64,000 bases of DNA from Castor canadensis (lineage: Eukaryota; Chordata; Mammalia; Rodentia; Castoridae). A program made the translations under genes and the position numbers. Where the stretch lies: the NCBI RefSeq assembly GCF_047511655.1, contig NC_133398.1, forward strand, positions 47,993,638 through 48,057,637, read 5' to 3'. Shown piece by piece: positions 36,011 to 48,436 of the stretch (its first letter is position 1; each line of letters starts with the position of its first letter). The notes under the pieces are model-generated. The model did not search any database, was not told where the DNA came from, and saw nothing but the letters and a program-made list of their open reading frames with translations.

Positions 36011-37362
36011 TTTTGTTTTGTCCAGTGTTTCCATACTTATTGGAAAATGAAATGCAGACACATGTATAAGCTACAAAAAACAAATTTTGTAATTTTGTTG
36101 ATTCTATGTAAGAATTAAGTGTTCTCATGTTTTCATTTTAAACTGGCAGCATCAATGATAACATGTATGCTAATTATTTAATTTTTTAAAATTTTAAAAA
36201 GTGTATTAGAATGAGATTAATTACTAAATTAAAACACCATACCAAGTTGGCAGGGAGAAAATGCAATACAATTTTAACCTTAGTACCAGTAATGGCATTT
36301 TTTTCTACTTTATGAACTAGGGGGTTCTGCATTATTTTTGCAAGTGGCTCCAAAAATTATAGACTTGAGCCTGGCTTATACCACTGCAGCATTGTCACCT
36401 GGGAAGTCATAGAAAGAGCCATATATTGGGAAAGGAAAACCATTAGACTGCTGCTGTAAGGAATAGATGGCTCTTCTTAAAGCAAAGCTTGTTCTAGTCT
36501 GATACCCTGCACTTTAGCAAATAGATCACATGTTCACAATAGCAAGAGTTCACTAGTTTATTTTCTTAAGTCTGCTAATATCAGGGATACAAAAAACAAA
36601 TAGCCTTTGAGATTTTCGAATGCAAAGACACGTGCTTTATTATGGCAAAGACCATTTAAAATTCATACCCTCGCCTACAATGTGCAGACTATCACTTGCA
36701 GTTTAATATCTTTCCTAGAGCTAATTAACAGGCCTGCTATTTCTCCTCCATTATCTTGGTTACTGATGAAGATGTTAAGTAGATTCATTCTTTGACTGAC
36801 CCCTTGAAGATGAGCACCAGTGACATCAACTCAAGCTAATGCAACTTAGAAGTCCTTTCAAAGCACAATAGGCTAATAATCTGAGCAATTACTTAACTGG
36901 AGTGTCTCTCCATTTGTTGAGCAGAATGTCATGCAAAAATGAAATGTCTTACTAACTCAAGATAAATTATAACTGATGTCCTCCCACTGTTGCAATTCCT
37001 TCTCTTTGCCCACCCCCACACTGTCCATTCAACCCACCTGTCTTGTCTCACAAGGATATTAAATCTGTTTGCCTTAGCTCAGAAAGAAAAAAAATGAGTC
37101 TCAATGATTTAACTTGTTTTGGTCTTGATTATAATTTGAAAAATAAAGCTTAGATAAGAAGACATTTACCTTTACAGGAAGGAGGAGAGAGAAAATGCCA
37201 CATCACCTGATTTCTTTGTTTTGATCCATTCACCACTCCTGGATTCTTTGTAATGTTCCTCTAGAATCCTTCTGTTTTATTCTTTATTTGTATACCCTCT
37301 CCCATGGAAAGTTTGAACATTTGGATCACATCTAGACTACATTTGTTCCATTATCAAGATAG
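36011..37362. other. Low-repeat stretch, candidate conserved noncoding DNA
   Basis: About 1.3 kb without identifiable repeats apart from AT-rich sequence near 36170-36230. The part 36280-37000 has non-repetitive sequence with homeodomain-type TAATTA words (GAGCTAATTAACAGGCCTGC at about 36718-36737). No sustained reading frame is seen; 36607-36795 is open for 62 codons without recognisable protein. Confidence 0.3.
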
Positions 37363-40300
37363 TTGGAGGGAGGCAATATGGTGGATTGCTGACAGATACC
37401 ACTTTCCCATGTCTCCATAAATCTGAAATAAAACCTCAGATACATGGCTGCAAGAAGAAGTTGACTAATTGGTATACTAAATAAGGAGGTACCAGTATAA
37501 GGAGAGATAGTAGCTTGAGATATTTATCTCTAACTATGGGCAAGAGGTTTGTGAACCTGAACTGCTCCATCCTACACCCTTCCCAGCTCAAATTTTTTTG
37601 TTTAAATTTTTTTGTATCTCTGTCTGGACCTAAATTGATTCTTACAAGAGTCACTTGTGAGGGGCATCCTTTGAACAAAACAATTGCAGGGCAAGCTAAA
37701 ATCAGTTAGACAAGTTTTGCCCAGGCAACAGGACAGAAACTGGCCAGCATCTGAGCACCATTACTTGGATCAGAAAACAAGTATGGAAACCAACCATAAG
37801 GGCAAACCAGTTTCAGTCCTGAGGGCCACCATATAGGCCATCTCAGCATATGGGAACAAATACATCAGACCCCTAAGAAAACTTTTGGCTAAGTTGGCCA
37901 ATTAAATCCCCTTACACCAGACTACAGACAAGCAGGGGAGGAAGTGAACCTGCATGAACTTTACTATAACCAGTGCTATCACTGAGGACTGCTGCTCAGC
38001 CAAACTTAGTGCACAAACAAAAACATCTGACCCTGAAGAAAACTTTTGGCTAAGAGGGCTGATTAAATGTTCCCAAACATTTAATTGGGTGAAGCCTTGC
38101 AGCCCAGGATCTCTATACGAAGGAGGGATGAGAAGCAAGCAAGCTATTGGCTATACCTCAACATCCCAGCCTCTATCTCAAGACAAGAAAGGCACTGAGG
38201 AGAGCTAGCAAACTAACTAAAGCCTGTAACCTACTGCCCATCCCATCAGTGAGCACATATACACAAGTGATAGAAGCTATTCGCCCTTCATTCCCCAAAT
38301 GAAACTTTAGACTGGAAGCCTAGGTGGAAAAATAGAAATAAACTCATCATGAACAATCCAAAGCATTGCCTCTCTGAAAAGGGAAAAGCAAAAGTTTCAA
38401 AAGTGGCTGAATACTTTCTAACCCATAGTACCCACCCCAACTGCTACCGCACATACCTGGAAATGTCCCATGACATACCAGAAGGTGCCCAAATCCAGAG
38501 CCAAACTCCAAGTTACATGTGGGCAATCCAGAGCCCTAAGGGTACATGTGAGTAAACACAACAGGAGAACTGCAGACAAAATTCAGAAGACCAGAGAAGT
38601 GAGGGGAGCATCCAGTGGACTGATAGAGCTCTTTAACAAGGAAGAAATTCTGACTTTTTAAAAATATTTATCTATTTTATATTGTCATTTTTCCTCCATA
38701 ATTTTCCATTTCTTTTCATTTTTTAAATGTTACCTCCTTATATTACTCTTGATCTTTCTATTCTTTTTCAGTCCCTTAAAATAGTACCCTTCTTTACAAT
38801 AATTCAACTATATCCCTACATACTAGTGTTTGTGAACCTGCAGCCCTCACACTTCATTCCCCTTTTCCCCATCTTCCTTATTCTTTATTTCCTCCCTAGT
38901 CCCTTTCATTTTTACTATCTAAGTGTTAACTCCTATGCAATTTGTATTCTTCTAACCCCTTACTGTACCATGCAAAAATGCCAGTCTTCCTCATATGTAA
39001 TGTGATCTGTTATATATGTAATGCTGCCAATAGTATTCTACTTCATGTAAATATCTGGTTTGGCAATGAATTGGTCCTTTTGTTATTGCTATGTTATACC
39101 CCCTGGCCAGTGGTCAGAAATAGCAATCAAGCTAGCCACTAACCAGTCCTGCCAGAACACAGAAATTAATTTATGGGAAAGACTTTATGTAACTACAACC
39201 CCCAACCAACTAATTAACTACAGATAAACAAATATCAAAACAGAAGCAGAAGAAATATGAAAACCAAAGGAATATGACTCCTCAAAAGGTCAGCAATGAC
39301 ACAATAAAGGATCTGATAGTGAAGGGAATAAAATCTTAAATTCTGAGCTCAAAAGAAAGATGATAAGAATAATTACTAAGATGAAAAAAGGCATGAATAA
39401 AAAATTCAATAAAATAAAAAAGAATATGAATAAACAGCTAAATGAACTCAATGAGAATACAAATGAAGGGTAAATAAATTCAAATAGAATACAAAGAGCT
39501 TAATGAACTCAAGGAAGATTCAAATAAAACAGCTAATGAAATAAGGAAGACAATTCACAACATGAAATCAGAATTTAATAAAGCTATAGAAAGCTTTAAA
39601 AATTGAAGCTCTGGAAAGAAAAATCTCTTAAGTCAAATAAAAAACTCATTTAAAGCCTCCCCAGCAGACAGAATCAAGTGAAAGATAGAATATCAGGACT
39701 TGAAGACAAGGTAGATGTAACAGAAAAATCTGATAACTATATTAAAAAGAGTGGATAAATATGAATGGAATATTCAAGAGCTCTACTACCTCATTAAAAG
39801 ACCAAAACTATGACTCATGGGCATTGAAGAAGAGGTACAAGCTAAAGACATAGGAAATACATTCAACAAAATAATAGCAGAAAATGTCTAAAATCTTGAG
39901 AAACAGTTGCCCAGCCTATTACAAGAAGTCCTCTAAGACACCAAATAGACATGACCAAAATAGAACCTCTCCTTGGCATATTATACTTAAAACATTAAGC
40001 ACAGAGAACAAGGAAAGAATATTAAAAGCTGCAAGACAGAAGTGTGAGATTGCTTATAAAGGCAAATTAATCAGAATAACAGCAGATTTCTCAAAAGAAA
40101 CTTTAAAAGCAAGGAAGACATGGAATGAGATATTTCAAGCATTGAAAGAAAATAACTGCAAACCTAGATTACTCTATTCAGCAAAGCCATCATGAATAAT
40201 TGAAGAAGAAATAAAAATCTTTAATTATAAACAAAAACTAATGCAATTTATGACCATCAGGCCAGCAATCCAGAAGATACTCTAAGGAATCTTTCATACA

Positions 40301-40568
40301 GAAGATGACATTAAACATAGCCATGAAAATATGAGAATAAATAAACCTCACCAAATGAGAGATAAGCAAATAAAGAGTAGGAAAGAATCAAACATGCACC
40401 AAAAAAAAACCCAAGAAAATGGCAGGAATTACCATACTTTTCAATATTATCACTGAATGTAAATGGCCTCAACTACTCAATCAAAGACATAGATTGGTGA
40501 GCTGAATTAAAAAGCAAGAGCTGATGATTTGTAGTCTACAAGAAATACATCTCAAAAATGAACAATGG
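37363..40568 (+). repeat. Old L1, 5' part (5' UTR, ORF1, start of ORF2)
   Basis: Starts with AGGGAGGCAATATGGTGG, a degenerate version of the L1 start motif. A long 5' UTR follows to about 39230, including two related units 161 bp apart and a pyrimidine-rich segment. ORF1 remnants follow, clearest at 39884-40195 (KERILKAARQKCEIAYKGKL, ETLKARKTWNEIFQALKENN). ORF2 begins near 40430 with SLNVNGLN-type endonuclease sequence and is then cut by the young L1. The continuation is at 47606-48436. Confidence 0.8.
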
Positions 40569-41287
40569 AGGGAATTCCAAGATGGCGGCTAGAGGTAGGA
40601 AGCAGAAAGCGACCCTCCTATAGTGAAATCTTGGAGAGACGCTGGAGACACACTTAGCAGGCATAATCACTGAGAAAAGGCATAACTTTGACCCCTCCAC
40701 ATCTCCAGCCGGCGCAGAGAATCTCCACTTCACGTTAAACGGAGAACCGAGGAGGCCCCCGGGCCGCCAGTGGCCGGCGCCCATACGGCTTGGGAAGACG
40801 CGGACCAAGTGAGCTTCGCGGTACCGCGGTTCCCCCACAGACAAGCCTGGGCCAGAGCAACATAGCCCCCTGGACAGACTGACCTCCACCCGGGAAAAAA
40901 AGAGAAACTGAGTACTAAGCAATAAGAACAGTTAAGACACGCTGGAAAGAGGGTGGGGCGCCCTGAACGCTGAAGATTGGGGGAAGGGAATCCTTCCCGG
41001 GACTGTAAATAAACGAGCCGGGCGGGCGGAGAGGCTCTGGCGGGAGCGGGGCGCGCCCAGCAACCGGGAGCGGGGACGCTTGTGAGAGGAGGGAAGACCC
41101 ACTTCCCACGTGAACTGTAAATAAACACGCAGGCCTGACAACGCGGGGCAGTGTCGCCTTTCCCAGTGCTTGGAAAGGGAAAAGCCTGTAGCAGAGGCCC
41201 CCCTCCCCCGCACAGGAGAACTCTGAGCAAACAAAGCCTGTGGGACCAGGTGAGTGCTAAGCTCACCCCAGAGATCTGCATAAACAA
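40536..41287 (-). other. Antisense open frames in the L1 5' UTR (ORF0-like)
   Basis: Minus-strand frames are open at 41287-40730 (185 codons), 41324-40932 (130) and 40922-40536 (128). The last keeps the stretch VKWRFSAPAGDVEGSKLCLF and a FHYRR motif, and the matching strand of the other full-length L1 (15982-16353) is also open across the same region with a closely similar translation (VKWRCSAPAGGVEGSK). Primate L1 has an antisense ORF0 in its 5' UTR; whether these rodent frames are translated is unknown. GC-rich sequence alone can produce long open frames. Confidence 0.35.
40554..40568 (+). repeat. Left target duplication of the full-length L1
   Basis: AAAAATGAACAATGG occurs here and again at 47606-47620, immediately flanking the young L1. 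Before insertion it was a single site inside the old L1 endonuclease region. Confidence 0.93.
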
Positions 41288-42041
41288 CGCTGCCAGCTAC
41301 AGGCTGAGAGCAGCAGGCAGGCAAGCCACAGTTGCAGATACCACTCTCAGAACTGCCTCCAGACGCTTTTTTTTTCTTTTTCTCCCTACCTTTGATGAGA
41401 GAACAACTGAATTACACCTGCAAGCCGAAAAACTTACTGAAACTGTATTGCATTTGAACTGGGGACACTTGGTGGGGCTTTTTTTTTTTTTTTTTTTCTT
41501 CTGTGTGTGTGTGTGAGTGTAGTTTTGTTCTACTTTATGCATCCCCTTTGATGAGACAACTACAGAACAACATCTGAGGCACCAACTCCAGGACTGGAGA
41601 TTGAGACGGACATCCAAATTATTAAGACTGAAATTGCATTGCATATAAACTTGGAAGTTTTTTGGTTTTTTGGTTTTTTTTTTTTAATTTTCTATTTTCC
41701 ATTTTATTTTAATTCATTTTATAAATAGATATTACTTTCATATACTTATTTTTTATTTTTTTTATCTTTGATTTTCAATCCTCTCTCTGTCACTCTATTG
41801 TCTGTTCAGCTTACTGTCGATTAGTACACTAACGCTCCCTGTTTATACCTTTGAAACTCTCTTGTCTGATACCTTGTTCTGCTTTCTCCCTCTTGTCTGT
41901 ATATTTGTTTTCCCCTTTTCTTTAACTTCTTGCTTTCCATCTCAGCTCACTCTTCCATTCTCAATATTACCATTGTTATTATTACAAGCTAGAAAATACT
42001 TAATTACACACAGTACAGGGACAGTAACAACACCAAGGACA
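40569..42041 (+). promoter_or_regulatory. L1 5' UTR / internal promoter
   Basis: A 1.47-kb leader. A YY1-type AAGATGGCGG lies at 40579-40588, which in L1 fixes transcription start. The part 40720-41110 is GC- and CpG-rich, unlike the surrounding DNA. The 3' part (41360-41990) is pyrimidine-rich with T runs at 41481-41499 and 41670-41685. The antisense strand is open in overlapping frames (see 40536-41287). Confidence 0.85.
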
Positions 42042-43243
42042 ATGACAGGAAGACAGAAAAAACAAGGAAACCAGTTTCCCCACAGCAAAAAATTAGTACA
42101 GGAACCAGAGGGGAATGAAGAGAACAGAAACTCAGAGCCAGACTCCAACAAAATGAAGATAAACTATGCCAAAGGACCCAATGAAGCCTACAAGAATAAT
42201 TTAAAAGAAGACATACTACAAGTACTCAATGAGAATTTTATAGAGATTATACTGGATAGGGTCAACCAAAATGTACAGGAGACACTCAAGAAATTCCAAG
42301 ACAATAAAAATAGAGAATTTGAAAAAGCAAAAGAAGAAATAAAGGAAACCATAGAAGCACTGTATAAACACCAAAGTGAAAGAGAGAACACAATGAATAA
42401 ATGGATAAATGAACTCAGGACAAAAATAGACAACAATAAAGAAGAAAACAGCCAGGATATGGAAAACCTCAGAAAAAAGAACGAAACAGAACTGCAAAAC
42501 AAAACGGAAGGCCAATCCAGCAGAATAGAACAAACAGAAGACAGAATCTCAGAACTTGAAGATGAAATGGTAATTAAAGGAAAAACTGAAGAACTACTAA
42601 TTGAACAACTCAAGACCTGTGAAAAGAAAATGCAAGAACTCACTGACTCCATCAAAAGACCAAACTTGAGAATCATGGGCATCGAAGAAGGAGAAGAGGT
42701 GCAAGCGAAGGGAATGCGTAATATATTCAACAAAATAATAACGGAAAATTTCCCAAATCTAGAGAAAGATATTCCCATACAAATGCAAGAGGCCTCCAGG
42801 ACACCAAACAGACCAGATCAAAATAGAACTACTCCACGACATATCATATTAAAACAACAAGTTCAGAAACTAAGGAAAGAATATTGAAGGCTGCAAGAGA
42901 GAAAAAACAAGTAACATACAAAGGTAAACCCGTCAAAATCACAGCAGACTTCTCAACAGAAACATTAAAAGCAAGAAGAGCGTGGGGTGAGATCTTCCGG
43001 GCACTGAATGAAAATAACTTCAACCCCAGGATACTCTACCCAGCAAAGCTATCATTCAAAATAGATGGAGCAATAAAAGTCTTCCATGATAAGCAGAAAC
43101 TAAAACAATATGTGACCACAAAGCCACCATTACAAAAGATTCTGCAAGGGATCCTGCACACAGAAAGTGACACCCAACTTAACCATGAAAAGGCAGGCAG
43201 CACCAAACCACAGGATAAGAAAAAGCAAGACAGTAGAGAGTAA
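42042..43243 (+). pseudogene. L1 ORF1 (RNA-binding chaperone), one frameshift
   Basis: Cytoplasmic ORF1p binds L1 RNA in cis as a trimer. The chosen start is MTGRQKKQGNQFPHSKK at 42042, with A at -3. The same frame is open back to 41862, so a longer N terminus is possible. Residues about 60-190 are charged with heptad-like repeats (coiled coil: NENFIEIILDRVNQNVQETL, MENLRKKNETELQNKTE). NLRIMGIEEGEEVQ begins the RRM region. The frame runs to a stop at 42885-42887. One base is missing relative to the sister copy near 42849, and the rest (KAAREKKQVTYKGKP, RILYPAKLSFKIDGAIKVFH) continues in another frame to 43243. Total span is about 400 codons. Confidence 0.9.
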
Positions 43244-43294
43244 CATCAAGTTAGGTACACACAATCAAACCTTCAAACAACTAAGATAACTAAA

Positions 43295-46200
43295 TGGCAG
43301 GAATCACCACATACCTATCAGTACTAACGCTTAATGTTAATGGACTTAATTCACCCATCAAAAGACACCGTTTGACAAAATGGATTAAAAAAGAGATCCA
43401 ACAATTTGTTGCTTACAGGAGACTCATCTCACCGACAGAAATAAGCATATGCTTAGGATGAAAGGCTGGAAGAAGATTTACCAAGCCAATGGCCCCCGAA
43501 AACAAGCAGGAGTAGCAATACTTATCTCTGACAAAGTAGACTTCAAACCTACATTGATCAAACGAGATAAAGAAGGACATTCCATAATAATAAAAGGGGA
43601 AATAGACCAAAAGGAAATAATAATCATCAATCTGTACGCACCCAATGTCAACGCACCCAATTTCATCAAACATACCCTGAAAGACCTAAAAGCATATATA
43701 AACGCCAACACAGTGGTTGTGGGAGACTTTAACACTCCATTATCATCAATAGATAGGTCATCCAAACAAAAACTCAATAAAGAAATCCAAGATCTAAAAT
43801 ATGCAATAGATCAAGTGGACCTAGTAGATGTCTACAGAACAATTCATCCAACCTCTACACAATATACATTCTTCTCAGCACCCCATGGAACCTTCTCCAA
43901 AATAGATCATATCCTAGGGCACAAAGCAAGCCTCAGCAAATATAAGAAAATAGAAATAATACCATGCATACTATCTGACCACAATGCAGTAAAAGTAGAA
44001 CTCAACAACAAAAGTAAAGACAAAAAACATGCAAACAGCTGGAAACTAAATAACTCATAACTTAATGAAGAATGGATCATCGATGCAATAAAAGAGGAAA
44101 TTAAAAAGTCCCTAGAAGTCAATGAAAATGAAAACACAACCTACCGGAACCTATGGGACACAGCTAAGGCAGTCTTGAGAGGAAAGTTTATAGCCATGAG
44201 TGCATATATTAAAAAGACTGAAAGATCCCAAATCAATGACCTAATGATACATCTCAAACTCCTAGAAAAACAAGAACAAGCAAATCCCAAAACAAATAGA
44301 AGGAGAGAAATAATAAAAATAAGAGCTGAAATCAACGAAATAGAAACCAAAAAAACCATACAAAGAATTAATGAAACAAAAAGTTGGTTCTTTGAAAAAA
44401 TAAACAAGATCGATAGACCCCTGGCAAACCTGACTAAAATGAGGAGAGAAAAAACCCAAATTAGTAGAATCAGGAATGCAAAAGGGGAGATAACAACAAA
44501 CACCATGGAAGTCCAGGAAATCATCAGAGACTACTTTGAGAACCTATATTCAAATAAATTTGAAAATCTAAAAGAAATGGACAGATTTCTAGATACATAT
44601 GATCATCCAAAACTGAACCAAGAGGAAATTAATCACCTGAATAGACCTATAACACAAAATGAAATTGAAGCAGCAATCAAGAGTCTCCCCAAAAAGAAAA
44701 GTCCAGGACCTGATGGATTCTCTGCTGAATTCTATCAGACCTTTAAAGAAGAACTGATACCAACCCTCCTTAAACTGTTCCATGAAATAGAAAGGGAAGG
44801 AAAACTGCCAAACACATTTTATGAAGCCACTATTACACTTATCCCAAAACCAGGCAAAGTCACCTCCAAAAAGGAGAACTATAGGCCAATCTCCTTAATG
44901 AACATTGATGCAAAAATCCTCAACAAAATAATGGCAAATCGAATTCAGCAACACATCAAAAAGATTATTCACCACGACCAGGTAGGCTTCATCCCAGGGA
45001 TGCAGGGGTGGTTCAACATACGAAAATCAATAAACGTAATAAACCACATTAACAGAAGCAAAGACAAAAACCACTTGATCATCTCAATAGATGCAGAAAA
45101 AGCCTTTGATAAGATCCAACATCATTTCATGATAAAAGCTCTAAGAAAACTAGGAATAGAAGGAAAGTTCCTCAACATTATAAAAGCTATATATGACAAA
45201 CCTACAGCCAGCATTATAATTAACGGAGAAAAATTAAAACCATTCCCTCTAAAATCAGGAACCAGACAAGGATGCCCACTATCTCCACTCCTATTCAACA
45301 TAGTACTAGAATTCCTAGCCAGAGCAATTAGGCAAGAAGAAGGAATAAAAGGAATACAAATAGGTAAAGAAACTGTCAAAATATCCCTATTTGCAGATGA
45401 CATGATCCTATACCTTAAAGACCCAAAAAACTCTACTCAGAAGCTTCTAGACATCATCAATAGCTATAGCAAGGTAGCAGGATATAAAATCAACATAGAA
45501 AAATCATTAGCATTTCTATACACTAACAATGAGCAAATTGAAAAAGAATGTATGAAAACAATTCCATTTACAATAGCCTCAAAAAAAATCAAATACCTAG
45601 GTGTAAACCTAACAAAAGATGTGAAAGACCTCTACAAGGAAAACTATACACTTCTGAAGAAAGAGATTGAGGAAGACTATAGAAAGTGGAGAGATCTCCC
45701 ATGCTCATGGATTGGTAGAATCAACATAGTAAAAATGTCTATACTCCCAAAAGTAATCTACATGTTTAATGCAATTCCCATCAAAATTCCAATGACATTC
45801 ATTAAAGAGATTGAAAAATCTACTGTGAAATTTATATGGAAACACAAGAGGCCACGAATAGCCAAGGCAATACTCAGTCAAAAGAACAATGCAGGAGGTA
45901 TCACAATACCTGACTTCAAACTATATTACAAAGCAATAATAATAAAAACAGCATGGTACTGGCACAAAAACAGACATGAAGACCAGTGGAACAGAATAGA
46001 GGATCCAGATATGAAGCCACACAACTATAAGCAACTTATCTTTGACAAAGGAGCTAAAAATATACGATGGAGAAATAGCAGCCTCTTCAACAAAAACTGC
46101 TGGGAAAACTGGTTAGCAGTCTGCAAAAAACTGAAACTAGATCCATGTATATCACCCTATACCAAGATTAACTCAAAATGGATCAAGGATCTTAATATCA

Positions 46201-47111
46201 GACCCCAAACTCTTAAGTTGATACAAGAAAGAGTAGGAAATACTCTGGAGTTAGTAGGTATAGGTAAGAACTTTCTCAATGAAACCCCAGCAGCACAGCA
46301 ACTAAGAGATAGCATAGATAAATGGGACCTCATAAAACTAAAAAGCTTCTGTTCATCAAAAGAAATGGTCTCTAAACTGAAGAGAACACCCACAGAGTGG
46401 GAGAAAATATTTGCCAACTATACATCAGACAAAGGACTGATAACCAGAATATACAGGGAACTTAAAAAAATAAATTCTCCCAAAACTAATGAACCAATAA
46501 AGAAATGGGCACGTGAACTAAACAGAACTTTCTCAAAAGAAGAAATTCAAATGGCCAGAAAACACATGAAAAAATGCTCACCATCTCTAGCAATAAAGGA
46601 AATGCAAATTAAAACCACACTAAGATTCCACCTCACCCCTGTTAGAATAGCCATCATCAGCAACACCACCAACAACAGGTGTTGGCGAGGATGCGGGGAA
46701 AAAGGAACCCTCTTACACTGTTGGTGGGAATGTAGACTAGTACAACCACTCTGGAAAAAAATTTGGAGGCTACTTAAAAAGCTGGACATCGATCTACCAT
46801 TTGATCCAGCAATACCACTCTTGGGGATATACCCAAAAGACTGTTACTCCAGAGGCACCTGCACATTCATGTTTATTGCGGCACTATTCACAATAGCCAA
46901 GTTATGGAAACAGCCAAGATGCCCCAGCACTGACGAATGGATTAAGAAAATGTGGTATCTATACACAATGGAATTTTATGAAGCCATGAAGAAGAACGAA
47001 ATGTTATCATTCGCTGGTAAATGGATGGAATTGGAGAACATCATTCTGAGTGAGGTTAGCCTGGCTCAAAAGACCAAAAATCGTATGTTCTCCCTCATAT
47101 GTGGACATTAG
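43295..47111 (+). pseudogene. L1 ORF2 (endonuclease/reverse transcriptase), two lesions
   Basis: ORF2p cuts the target and primes cDNA synthesis from it. The start is MAGITTYLSVLTLNVNGLNS at 43295. One base is missing near 43393, disrupting the QETHL part of the endonuclease. The original frame is open at 43449-44060 with VVGDFNTPLSSIDR and ILSDHNAV. A stop codon at 44058-44060 replaces a leucine codon of the sister copy. From there the frame is open without a break to 47111; the first ATG is at 44175, giving 978 codons. The reverse transcriptase motifs are all present: [46 protein letters not shown] and FADD at 45390-45401. The C-terminal zinc-knuckle-like [18 protein letters not shown] is intact. 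Total length would be about 1270 codons, normal for L1. Confidence 0.95.
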
Positions 47112-47605
47112 ATCAAGGGCAAACACAACAAGGGGATTGGACTATGAGCACATGATAAAAGCGAGAGCACACAAGGGAGGGGTGAGGATAGGTAAGACAC
47201 CTAAAAAACTAGCTAGCATTTGTTGCCCTTAATGCAGAGAAACTAAAGCAGATACCTTAAAACAACTGAGGCCAATAGGAAAAGGGGACCAGGAACTAGA
47301 GAAAAGGTTAGATTAAAAAGAATTAACCTAGAAGGTAACACCCACGCACAGGAAATCAATGTGAGTCAATGCCCTGTATAGCTATCCTTATCTCAACCAG
47401 CAAAACCCCTTGTTCCTTCCTATTATTGCTTATACTCTCTCTACAACAAAATTAGAGATAAGGGCAAAATAGTTTCTGCTGGGTATTGAGGGGGGGGAGC
47501 GGGAGGGGGTGGAGTGGGTGGTAAGGGAGGGGGTGGGGGCAGGGGGGAGAAATAAACCAAGCCTTGTATGCACATATGAATAATAAAAGAAAAATGAAAA
47601 AAAAA
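47112..47605 (+). promoter_or_regulatory. L1 3' UTR with G-rich polypurine tract
   Basis: After the ORF2 stop comes a conserved 3' UTR, a G-rich run of repeated GGG blocks at about 47489-47548, then TGCACATATGAATAATAAAA, which holds the AATAAA polyadenylation signal, and the A tail. The G tract can form a quadruplex, a recurring feature of mammalian L1 3' UTRs. Confidence 0.88.
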
Positions 47606-48436
47606 AAAAATGAACAATGGCTTGGAGTGAAGGGGTCCAGAAAATGGACACCAAACACAGGCACAAGTAGCTATACTCATATCTGATAAAGTAGACTTCA
47701 ACCCAAAATCAGAAGAGCCAAAGAAGGTCACTTCATATTAGCAAATCAAAAGGAGTAACAATTAACCCAACATGGACACACTGAATATCATTAAACAAAC
47801 ACTGGACTTAAAAAGCACAGATAGGCCCCAACATGATGATAGTGAGGGACTGGAATACCCCACTGTCACCAATAAATATGTCATCTGGACAACAAATAAT
47901 CAGAGAAACCTCAGAATTAAATAATACTATAGGCCAAGTGAACTCAACAGGCATCTATAGAGTACTTCATCCAGCAGCACAATATGGATTCTTCTCAGTA
48001 GCCCATAGAACTTTCTCCAAAATAAATCATATTTTAGAACACAAAATAAGTCTCAGCAGATATAACATAGATGAAATATTTCCCTGTATCATATTAGACC
48101 ACATCAGAATAAAACTATGATTCAACAACAAAAAGAAACTAGAGAAAATATTCAAACATACAGAGACTGAATAACAGATGTTGAATGACCAGTTGGGTCA
48201 TTGAAAAATCAAGGGGGAGAAGGGAAACCAGAAGGTTCCTGGAATCAAATGAAAATGACAATACAAACTATCAGAACTACTAGGATACAGCAAAGGCAGG
48301 GCTAAGAGAAAAGTTTATACCTATGTGTGCCTACCTTAAAAAAAAAAAGAGAGAGCTCAAATAAATAGCCTAATGATACACCCCATGCTCTTAGAAAAAG
48401 AACAAGCTAACACAAAAGTAGCAGTTAAAAAGAAAG
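47606..48436 (+). repeat. Old L1, continuation of endonuclease and linker
   Basis: Begins with the right target duplication and resumes the old ORF2 endonuclease from 37363-40568. 47833-48120 is open for 95 codons with WNTPLSPINMSS, HRTFSKINHIL and a terminal LDH, matching the endonuclease metal-site and C-terminal region of the young copy. It ends at about 48436 in LLEKEQANTK-type sequence, where the MOSMO pseudogene starts. Confidence 0.82.

Larger units (their letters stand above)
40569..47605 (+). mobile_element. Full-length young L1 (7.04 kb), nearly intact
   Basis: All L1 parts are in order: start motif AGGGAATTCCAAGATGGCGG, 5' UTR to 42041, ORF1 42042-43243, ORF2 43295-47111, 3' UTR with polypurine tract, and A tail (about 47597-47605 plus shared A's). 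Perfect 15-bp target duplications bound it. Only three inactivating changes are visible: a 1-bp frameshift in ORF1, a 1-bp frameshift early in ORF2 and one in-frame stop in ORF2. Near identity of its 3' end with 49275-50672 marks a recently active family. It is inserted in an older L1. Confidence 0.97.

Noticed and set aside
42188-42778. 196-codon minus-strand open frame rich in Ser/Phe/Leu
   Set aside because: Antisense of the A-rich L1 ORF1; the composition follows from the sense strand.
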